Source: a bacterium UBA7470 (GTDB taxonomy: Bacteria; Pseudomonadota; Gammaproteobacteria; Burkholderiales; Burkholderiaceae_C). Taken from it: DNA of 9,623 nucleotides. The stretch spans positions 1 to 9,623 of the forward strand of contig DLPA01000176.1 of the NCBI GenBank assembly GCA_002479815.1, given 5' to 3'. Positions 1 to 5,449 of this stretch are shown in pieces. The notes under the pieces were generated by a model. That model saw only the letters and a program-made list of their open reading frames with translations, ran no database searches and had not been told where the DNA came from. The position numbers and the translations under genes are program-made. Numbering within the stretch: position 1 is the stretch's first letter; every line of letters begins with the position of its first letter.

Positions 1-159
1 GAATGGCTCAAACCCGCCCGCGAAGCCGCCAAAGCGGTGTGCAAACAACGCTATTTGGAATTCGGTTGTGAAGGCCAAGGCGCAAAAATCAAAGGCGCAT
101 CGCTGGCGGTCATGGCTGAAAAATACGCCAAGGGCGAATTGGCGCAAGTCATCCAGTGA
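1..159 (+). CDS. fba: Fructose-bisphosphate aldolase class II, C-terminal end (partial)
   Basis: Only the last 52 codons and the TGA stop (157-159) are inside the window. The reading frame is open from base 1 and would translate to a Lys/Ala-rich tail containing CKQRYLEFGCEGQGAKIK, then a segment ending KYAKGELAQVIQ. This closely resembles the C-terminus of the betaproteobacterial class II (zinc-dependent, Calvin-cycle subtype) fructose-bisphosphate aldolase, where a 'C-K-x-R-(F/Y)-x-x-F-G-x-x-G-Q' block precedes a 'M-x-x-(R/K)-Y-x-x-G-E-L' end. The enzyme is cytoplasmic and interconverts fructose 1,6-bisphosphate with glyceraldehyde 3-phosphate and dihydroxyacetone phosphate. The catalytic and zinc-binding residues lie upstream of the window and cannot be checked. 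In related genomes fba commonly precedes purC, as here. The identification comes from recalled family sequence, not a search. Confidence 0.85.
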   Translation, partial: EWLKPAREAAKAVCKQRYLEFGCEGQGAKIKGASLAVMAEKYAKGELAQVIQ

Positions 160-166
160 GGATGAC

Positions 167-188
167 GAGGGGCCGGTTCGCGCCCCTT
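167..188 (+). terminator. Hairpin just after fba, possible weak terminator
   Basis: GAGGGGC (167-173) pairs with GCCCCTT (182-188), one of the seven pairs being G-U, around an 8-base loop. It starts 7 bases after the fba stop. The bases that follow (ccatacgg) are not T-rich, so it is a poor intrinsic terminator. It may instead stabilise the 3' end of the fba mRNA. A much better terminator lies 80 bp further on. Confidence 0.35.
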
Positions 189-210
189 CCATACGGGTGA
201 TATGGGGTAC

Positions 211-460
211 TAAAAAATATAGTAAAAAATATGAGCTGCTTACGCATTCAACATCAGTGTTTTGGCTGATTTCTATCTAAAAATCAGCCTTTTTTATCTG
301 AAAAATCAGATTCAGACAGCAAAAAACCCCGTGTAGTGGGTCTGGGGAACGAGTGAAGAACTGGTTTTTTGGTTTTTCGGTCGTTTTTTTCATGTTAAAA
401 ACGTCTAAAAACCTGATGTTACTTGTGTAAGAAGCTCACACTTTTTACTATACTTTTTTA
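211..460. repeat. 250-bp AT-rich element with long imperfect inverted arms (MITE/REP-like)
   Basis: The left arm, 211-257, matches the reverse complement of the right arm, 413-460, at about 40 of 48 aligned positions (seven mismatches, one gap). Both arms read TAAAAAA, then TATAGTAAAAA, then TGAGCT(G/T)CTTAC(G/A)CA, then AACATCAG, pointing inward. The middle (258-412) holds a perfect terminator hairpin (264-295), a second hairpin ATCTGA-AAAA-TCAGAT (296-311), and runs of A and T. No ORF inside looks like a gene, and no target-site duplication is obvious. A third arm with the same core, including an identical 15-base block, begins at 9491, so this is a dispersed repeat and not a single palindrome. 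The composition is far more AT-rich than the flanking genes. It fits a small non-autonomous palindromic element. From memory, similar 'AGCTGCTT(A/G)CGC' intergenic repeats occur in Comamonadaceae genomes; that was not checked. Confidence 0.75.
264..295 (+). terminator. Strong intrinsic terminator inside the repeat element
   Basis: GGCTGATTT (264-272) pairs perfectly with AAATCAGCC (281-289) over an 8-base loop and is followed directly by six Ts (290-295). This is the textbook form of a rho-independent terminator. On the + strand it would end transcription coming from fba and isolate it from purC. Because it sits inside the inverted-arm element, the element may supply the terminator for fba. 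Confidence 0.8.
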
Positions 461-487
461 TAAATTCATTGCCTTGCCGTCTGCGCC

Positions 488-531
488 CACGTGGCACGTG
501 ACGTGGATGGAGCAGTCTGATTCATCCACCG
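488..531 (+). promoter_or_regulatory. ACGTG cluster and leader hairpin upstream of purC
   Basis: Two CACGTG palindromes (488-493 and 495-500) are separated by one base and followed by a third ACGTG (501-505). Overlapping this, GTGGATG (503-509) pairs with CATCCAC (523-529) over a 13-base loop, and two more pairs are possible past a bulged C530. The cluster lies about 105-145 bp upstream of the purC start, on the gene side of the repeat element. It could be a regulator binding site or an mRNA leader structure. I do not recognise it as a PurR box or a known purine or ZTP riboswitch, and no convincing -35/-10 pair was found next to it. Confidence 0.35.
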
Positions 532-633
532 TGTGAACGAAATGAAGCCAGTCGCTTGAGAACATCGCAACGGCTCGCCAAAAGCCTAGGACAATGGCGA
601 CTTTGATCGCTTTTTGCTTTGTATTTGGTTTTG

Positions 634-1563
634 ATGATGACCCCAGCCCTCCATACCTCTGCGTTGACTTCTTTAAAACTGTTGGCCCGTGGCAAAGTCC
701 GTGACAACTACGCCGTTGGCAGCGGCCGCATTTTGATGGTCGCTTCTGACCGCATCAGTGCGTTTGATGTCATCATGGGCCAGCCCATTCCGGGCAAAGG
801 TGAAATTCTCACCCGCATGGCCTTGTTTTGGTTTGATCGGCTTGGCCCCAAGGGATTGAACCTTTGCCCCATTCACTTGACGGGCGATGCGCCCGAGAGC
901 GCCGTCACACCCGCAGAAGTGCCGCAAGTGACCGGGCGCTCCATGCTGGTCAAGCGCCTGCAACCGATTCCTGTCGAGGCGGTGGTGCGTGGCTATTTGG
1001 CGGGCAGTGGTTGGAAAGAGTACCAAGACACGCGCTCGGTGTGCGGTGTGCCCTTACCCGAGGGCCTGAAAAACGCCAGCAAATTACCAGCCCCCATCTA
1101 CACACCTGCAGCGAAAGCCGCTGTTGGTGAACACGATGAAAACATCAGTTTTGAGCGCACGGTTGAGATGATCGGTCTGGACTTGGCCACCCGCATCCGC
1201 GACATCAGCATACGCCTGTACACCGCTGCGGCGGAAATTGCCCTGACCAAGGGCATCATCATCGCCGATACCAAATTTGAATTTGGTTTGGACAGCGATG
1301 GCACGCTCACCCTGATGGATGAAGTGCTCACGCCCGACTCGTCGCGTTACTGGCCTGCCGACAGTTACGAAGAAGGCAAAAACCCCCCCAGCTTTGACAA
1401 GCAATACTTACGTGACTGGTTAGAAACAGCCACTGTCGGTGCCGTGTTGTGGGATAAGACCGCCCCAGCCCCTTACTTGCCCCAGGACGTGATTGAGCAA
1501 ACAGCCGCCAAGTACCGCGAGGCACTGATTCGTTTGGTGGGTGAAGCCCCTCAAGAGGTGTGA
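634..1563 (+). CDS. purC: Phosphoribosylaminoimidazole-succinocarboxamide (SAICAR) synthase
   Basis: This cytoplasmic enzyme joins CAIR and aspartate using ATP to make SAICAR in de novo purine synthesis. The 309-residue product has the N-terminal LARGKVRDNY nucleotide-binding motif (residues 17-26), the first SAICAR synthase signature PIPVEAVVRGYLAGS (111-125), the second signature ADTKFEFG (211-218), and the MDEVLTPDSSRYW block (228-240). Its length matches the long, yeast-like form of about 300 residues, not the 237-residue E. coli form. I chose ATG 634 because the conserved region starts soon after it. ATG 637 and an in-frame TTG at 619 are alternatives. There is no clear Shine-Dalgarno sequence, as the upstream bases are T-rich. 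The last 13 bases overlap the 3' end of the convergent kinase gene. No purE or purK lies alongside. Confidence 0.95.
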   Translation: MMTPALHTSALTSLKLLARGKVRDNYAVGSGRILMVASDRISAFDVIMGQPIPGKGEILTRMALFWFDRLGPKGLNLCPIHLTGDAPESAVTPAEVPQVTGRSMLVKRLQPIPVEAVVRGYLAGSGWKEYQDTRSVCGVPLPEGLKNASKLPAPIYTPAAKAAVGEHDENISFERTVEMIGLDLATRIRDISIRLYTAAAEIALTKGIIIADTKFEFGLDSDGTLTLMDEVLTPDSSRYWPADSYEEGKNPPSFDKQYLRDWLETATVGAVLWDKTAPAPYLPQDVIEQTAAKYREALIRLVGEAPQEV

Positions 1564-3029
1564 TTTTCTGTTGAAGAAAGAGGCGAGCCTGCGGCAGTGA
1601 TTTGTCCGCTCAATCGCACGCTGATACGCAGTCCCACGGCTCCAACTGCCAAAGGGTGCGCGTCTTCCATTTTGATTTCTGCCCCGTGCTGTTGTGCGAT
1701 CTCATGCACGATGGCCAGTCCCAAGCCTGAGCCGTCCACGTTGGTGCCTAACGCACGGTAAAACGGCTGCAACACCAAGTCGCGTTCGTTCTCAGGAATG
1801 CCTGGGCCTGTATCTTCGACTTGCAAAATCTGCACACCGCTGAATTTGTCCACCAACACCCGCACGGTCACCATGCCCCCTTTCGGGGTGTAGTTGAGCG
1901 CGTTATCCACCAAATTCCTCACCAGCTCAGAAAGCATGGTCGGGTTGCCCTGAAGGAGACATTCGGATGGTGCGTTGCTGGGGCCTTCATAGCCCAAGTC
2001 GATGCTGCGGTCCATTGCCCTAGGCACGGAGTCTTTCACTGCCTCCGTCACAATATGGGCCAAGTCCACAGGATACGTCGGTAAGGTTCGGCCTGTGGTT
2101 TCAGCGCGTGCCAAGGCCAGCAACTGATTGACCGTGTGCGTCGCGCGTACGGTGGAGCGGGTAATTTGCTGCAAAGACCGGTGCACATCTTCTGGACGAG
2201 TCTCGCGCAGCGCCATATCCGCCTGCATACGCAGGCCAGCCAAGGGGGTTTTCAACTGATGGGCGGCATCGGCCAAAAAACGCTTTTGTGTGGAAAGCGA
2301 GACTTTGAGGCGATCCAACAAATCGTTGATTGAAGACACCAAGGGCGCGACTTCCTCTGGGACGAAAGACTCGTCCAGCGGACTTAGGTCGTCCGGCTTA
2401 CGGGTACGAATTTTTTGCTCTAACTCGTTGAGCGGCTTGATCCCGCGTACCAGCGCCAACCACACCAACAACACCGCCAAGGGCAAAATGATGAATTGGG
2501 GCACCATCACCCCTTTGATGATCTCCGTCGCCAGTGTGGAGCGTTTGGCCAAGGTCTCGCCGACCTGCACCAACAGCAACCGCTCATGGTCTGCCCCGCT
2601 GTACACCCAAATGTAGGCGACTCGTACATCATCTCCGCGAATCACGTCGTCCCTAAAACGCACTTTCCCTGCTTGTGGCGTTTCGTTTTCAGGTGGCGAT
2701 GGGAAATCGGGTTCGCCACTCACGTGTTCGTCCTTCAGCCCTCGCACTTGGTGATAAAACAAATCTGTATCGTCCGCCCGCAAAATGTCTTGTGCCTGTC
2801 CAGGCAAATGCACGTAAACCTGACCTTGCTTCAGTGCAACCAGTTGCGAAATCGCCAGCAAGTTGTGCTCTAAACTGCGATCGAAAGGTTTGCCCGCAAT
2901 GTTTTGAGCGACGATCCACGTCAGCGACAAACTCAAAGGCCAGAGCAACAGCAACGGCGTCAGCATCCAGTCCAGAATTTCTCCGAATAGACTGCGTTTT
3001 TCCCGCTGGAAGAGGCCGAAATTAGTCAC
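1551..3029 (-). CDS. Sensor histidine kinase, TctE-like with 2CSK_N-type sensor region
   Basis: This inner-membrane kinase has 492 residues. The N-terminal block RSLFGEILDWML (12-23) runs into a first membrane segment (about 22-42), as in TctE-type kinases. A periplasmic sensor region (about 43-172) follows, then a second membrane segment (about 173-195) and a HAMP linker (about 196-240). The H-box FLADAAHQLKTPLAGLR (251-267) has the phospho-accepting His257. The N-box is LVRNLVDNALNY (369-380), the G1 box VEDTGPG (404-410) and the G2 box GSGLGLAIV (433-441), so the catalytic core is intact. The start is GTG at 3029-3027 with only a weak ribosome site; the next Met (residue 22) would cut into the conserved N-terminus. 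It lies 51 bp downstream of its response regulator and is surely its partner. The ligand is unknown: no TctABC or other transporter is adjacent. QseC-like is an alternative label. Its last 13 bases overlap purC on the opposite strand. Confidence 0.9.
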   Translation of the reverse strand: MTNFGLFQREKRSLFGEILDWMLTPLLLLWPLSLSLTWIVAQNIAGKPFDRSLEHNLLAISQLVALKQGQVYVHLPGQAQDILRADDTDLFYHQVRGLKDEHVSGEPDFPSPPENETPQAGKVRFRDDVIRGDDVRVAYIWVYSGADHERLLLVQVGETLAKRSTLATEIIKGVMVPQFIILPLAVLLVWLALVRGIKPLNELEQKIRTRKPDDLSPLDESFVPEEVAPLVSSINDLLDRLKVSLSTQKRFLADAAHQLKTPLAGLRMQADMALRETRPEDVHRSLQQITRSTVRATHTVNQLLALARAETTGRTLPTYPVDLAHIVTEAVKDSVPRAMDRSIDLGYEGPSNAPSECLLQGNPTMLSELVRNLVDNALNYTPKGGMVTVRVLVDKFSGVQILQVEDTGPGIPENERDLVLQPFYRALGTNVDGSGLGLAIVHEIAQQHGAEIKMEDAHPLAVGAVGLRISVRLSGQITAAGSPLSSTENHTS

Positions 3030-3080
3030 AACACCAACAGTACAGGAATAACGTGGGCACCGACGGCAAAGCGCAACCCC

Positions 3081-3755
3081 CTAAGAATTGATCTTTTCCA
3101 AGCAATATCCCAACCCCCGCACCGTAGCGATCCGAATGGGGCCCTTTTCTATTTTTTTGCGCAAGCGATGGATGTAAACCTCAATGGCGTTGTTGCTCAC
3201 TTCCTCGCCCCATTCGCACAAGCGTTCCACCAGTTGGTCTTTGCTGACCAGCCGTCCTGCTCGTTGCAGCAACACCTCCAAGAGGCCCAATTCGCGGGCC
3301 GAAAGTTCGACCATTTTGCCGTCGATGGTGGCCACGCGCCCTGCTTGGTCATAAATCAGGGGGCCGTGCTTGATCGTGCTGCTGGCCCCCCCCATGCCGC
3401 GGCGGATCAGTGCTCGCACACGGGCCTCTAACTCTTGTAAGCTGAACGGCTTGGCCATGTAATCGTCAGCGCCCAAATCCAGTCCTTTGACGCGTTCCTC
3501 CACGCTGTCGGCTGCTGTGAGAATCAAGACGGGCAGTGCGGATCCTCTGCCACGCAAACGTCTGAGTACATCCAAGCCGTGCATCCGTGGCAGACCCAAG
3601 TCAAGAATCAGCAAATCGAATTCGTTGTTGGTCATCAACGCCGCATCAGCTTCGCTGCCACTGGCCACGTGATCGACCGCTGCGCCTGCCGCACGTAGGG
3701 TCCGCAGCAAGCCGTCTGCCAATACTTGATCATCTTCTGCTATGAGGATTCGCAT
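3081..3755 (-). CDS. OmpR/PhoB-family response regulator
   Basis: This 224-residue DNA-binding regulator pairs with the kinase downstream. The receiver domain (1-115) has the acidic pair Glu7/Asp8/Asp9, the phospho-acceptor Asp52 in LILDLGLPRMHG, the switch Thr80 and the conserved Lys102 in YMAKPF. A short linker leads to a winged-helix domain (about 125-222) with ELSARELGLLEVLL, the recognition region SNNAIEVYIHRLRKKI and the closing TVRGLGYCLE wing. ATG 3755 is preceded by AGGAG with a 7-base gap (complement of 3762-3767), a strong ribosome site that fixes the start. It is the first gene of the regulator-kinase operon and is read divergently from rdgC. The family is TctD/QseB-like; the target genes cannot be told from this window. 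An 8-base G run on the gene strand (3386-3393) lies in the linker region (GMGGASS). Confidence 0.93.
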   Translation of the reverse strand: MRILIAEDDQVLADGLLRTLRAAGAAVDHVASGSEADAALMTNNEFDLLILDLGLPRMHGLDVLRRLRGRGSALPVLILTAADSVEERVKGLDLGADDYMAKPFSLQELEARVRALIRRGMGGASSTIKHGPLIYDQAGRVATIDGKMVELSARELGLLEVLLQRAGRLVSKDQLVERLCEWGEEVSNNAIEVYIHRLRKKIEKGPIRIATVRGLGYCLEKINS

Positions 3756-3805
3756 CCGTCGTCTCCTAGGATTCAGTCATGCTATCCGCAGACTTTAAGC
3801 ATCGC

Positions 3806-3835
3806 ATTTTAGTGCGCCAGTCTCCATCGTTTCAC
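3806..3835 (-). promoter_or_regulatory. Candidate sigma-70 promoter for the regulator-kinase operon, with a small palindrome
   Basis: On the - strand, GTGAAA (complement of 3830-3835, 4 of 6 matches to TTGACA) lies 18 bp from TAAAAT (complement of 3806-3811, 5 of 6 matches to TATAAT), about 50 bp upstream of the regulator ATG. A short inverted repeat, CACAC-CGC-GTGTG (3833-3845), overlaps the -35 side and could be an operator. The assignment was made by eye and is tentative. Confidence 0.35.
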
Positions 3836-3852
3836 ACCGCGTGTGTCTTCGT

Positions 3853-3862
3853 TGCCCGGGCA
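3853..3862. other. Perfect 10-bp palindrome TGCCCGGGCA in the divergent control region
   Basis: TGCCCGGGCA lies between the response regulator and rdgC, 77 bp before the rdgC start. Its position allows it to serve as an operator for either gene, but a GC-rich 10-bp palindrome can occur by chance. Further on, TATCAT (3908-3913) resembles a -10 box for rdgC, but no good -35 box was found at the right distance. Confidence 0.25.
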
Positions 3863-3938
3863 GGTACAAAAACGCCGTCTGATGTCGGGCAGTGGGGGGA
3901 CCGTCTTATCATTGCAGCGCCATAGAAGTAGGTTATTT

Positions 3939-4979
3939 ATGTTCAAGAATTTGATGATGTACGCCGTGACCGCAGGTGTTCCCACCTCGTTGACGGTGTT
4001 AGAAGACGCACTGGCGCTGATGCCATTTGAGCCTTGTGGGGCGACTGAGGACAAGCGTGTGGGGTGGTTGCCTGCGCGTGGTCAGGCACATGGACTGTTG
4101 GCCGAGTCGGTCGGTGGGCAGTGGATGTTGCGCTTCATGGCTGAAACGCGGGCCGTGCCTGCGGCCGTGATTCAGCGGCGGGTGCAAGAGGTGTGCGAAC
4201 ACATTGAGGCCACGTCAGGACGCAAGCCCGGCAAAAAAGAGCGCCGCGATTTGAAAGAGGAAGCCAAAGCCGCGCTCTTGCCGCAAGCCTTTCCGCGCCA
4301 GCAGTCGGTGTGGGTGTGGCTGGACCCGGCCAGCCAATTGCTGATGCTGGACACGTCCAGCAGCGCCCGCGCCGATGACATTTTGACCGCGCTGGTGACG
4401 CTTTTAGATGGCTTTGTGGCCGAACCGTTGAACACCGCCACCTCCCCTAGCGTGGCGATGTCCACCTGGTTGGCCGAGCAAACCTCACCCGCCGGCTTCA
4501 CCATTGGGCAAGAGTGCGAGCTGAAATCGGCCGACGAAAGCAAGGCGGCGGTGCGCTATGCCCGCCACCCCCTGTTGACCGACGAAGTGCGCGATCACAT
4601 CCGCAGTGGCAAACACCCCACCCGCTTGGCCTTGCACTGGGACGACCGGGTGCAGTTTGTCTTGACCGAGCATCTGCAACTGAAAAAAATCAGCTTTGAA
4701 GATCATGTGTTAGAGCAAGCCAAGGCCCAGCGACAGCCCCAAGGCCACGGCGGGGGCGCTTCAGCGGCGGATGATTTTGACGGCAGCGTGTTGATGACCA
4801 CCGCTGAACTAGGGCCATTGATTCGTGATGTGATCGCGGCTTTGGATGGGCGGACGCAGCACGCACCTGCGGTCGTACTCCGCCCATCTGCGTCCGCCGC
4901 CAATGCGAGCGCGGTACGCACCACCGTGGGCCTCTCCGCACCCCCTCCTGTGGCAGACGACGACGGCCCCCCCTTCTAG
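3939..4979 (+). CDS. rdgC: Recombination-associated protein RdgC
   Basis: RdgC is a cytoplasmic, nucleoid-associated protein that forms a ring-shaped dimer on double-stranded DNA and limits RecA-driven recombination. The 346-residue product begins MFKNLMMYAV, matching the family's (W)FKNLM(V/I)YR start. It contains PFEPCG (29-34), VGWLPARG (41-48), KKERRDLKEEAKAALLPQAF (99-118), VWLDPASQLLMLDTSSSARA (126-145), STWLAE (175-180), ECELKS (192-197), TRLALHWDDRVQFVL (228-242) and VLMTTAELGPLI (284-295), in the same order as E. coli RdgC. ATG 3939 was chosen because the family start is there. The frame is open back to a GTG at 3843, but those 32 codons do not resemble RdgC. AGTAGG sits 6 bases before the ATG. 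The last 40 or so residues are a low-complexity Ala/Pro/Asp-rich tail beyond the E. coli length (303). It is the first of a run of + strand genes. Confidence 0.93.
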   Translation: MFKNLMMYAVTAGVPTSLTVLEDALALMPFEPCGATEDKRVGWLPARGQAHGLLAESVGGQWMLRFMAETRAVPAAVIQRRVQEVCEHIEATSGRKPGKKERRDLKEEAKAALLPQAFPRQQSVWVWLDPASQLLMLDTSSSARADDILTALVTLLDGFVAEPLNTATSPSVAMSTWLAEQTSPAGFTIGQECELKSADESKAAVRYARHPLLTDEVRDHIRSGKHPTRLALHWDDRVQFVLTEHLQLKKISFEDHVLEQAKAQRQPQGHGGGASAADDFDGSVLMTTAELGPLIRDVIAALDGRTQHAPAVVLRPSASAANASAVRTTVGLSAPPPVADDDGPPF

Positions 4980-5013
4980 TTCTGAATGACGCTTCATCAA
5001 TAATAACGCTGCC

Positions 5014-5415
5014 ATGTCTAAGAAATACCAATTCACCTGCCGTGTAGAACCCCAAGCCTTGCCCGATGAATCCGATCCGCAAGCGAGCGTGTTCGCGTTT
5101 GCCTACACCATCACCATCCAAAACACCGGCCAAGTGGCCGCCCAGTTGATCTCGCGCCACTGGCTCATCACCGATGCGAATGGGCACACCGAAGAAGTCA
5201 AAGGTTTGGGCGTGGTCGGTCATCAACCCTTATTACAACCCGGCGAAGCCTTTGAATACACCAGCGGTGCGCGCCTACGCACGCCCTCGGGTTGGATGCG
5301 GGGCAAGTACTTCATCGTTGCGGTGGACGGTGAACGCTTCGAGGCCGACATTCCTGCCTTTGCACTCGATGCCACCGGTCATGGCGATGGCGTGACACCA
5401 CGGGTGCTGCATTGA
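5014..5415 (+). CDS. apaG: ApaG domain protein
   Basis: This small cytoplasmic protein of the ApaG/CorD family has a fibronectin type III-like beta fold and an uncertain molecular role. In E. coli it is encoded between ksgA and apaH. The 133-residue product matches the family over its whole length: FAYTITIQNTG (29-39), AQLISRHWLITDANG (43-57), EVKGLGVVGHQPLLQPGEAF (61-80), EYTSGARLRTPSGWMRGKYF (81-100) and the closing AVDGERFEADIPAFALD. The ATG at 5014 gives a normal N-terminus, but the ribosome site is weak. It lies 34 bp after rdgC and 34 bp before the next gene, with no terminator on either side, so it is probably in the same transcript. The usual ksgA and apaH neighbours are absent. Confidence 0.93.
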   Translation: MSKKYQFTCRVEPQALPDESDPQASVFAFAYTITIQNTGQVAAQLISRHWLITDANGHTEEVKGLGVVGHQPLLQPGEAFEYTSGARLRTPSGWMRGKYFIVAVDGERFEADIPAFALDATGHGDGVTPRVLH

Positions 5416-5449
5416 CCCGCTCATACGACACTTCTGATACTTCGATTGC

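Noticed and set aside
68..280. 70-codon + strand ORF running from fba into the repeat element
   Set aside because: It overlaps the fba coding end in another frame and continues into the AT-rich element, with no ribosome site or recognisable product.
594..704. Short ORF starting ATG 594 that overlaps the purC start, a possible regulatory upstream ORF
   Set aside because: The purine-rich AGGA is only 2 bases from the ATG, too close for normal initiation, and the 36-residue product resembles nothing known. Chance is the simpler reading.
3843..3938. Upstream GTG start for rdgC, adding 32 residues
   Set aside because: The added residues do not resemble RdgC, whose conserved start MFKNLM begins at 3939 with a reasonable ribosome site.
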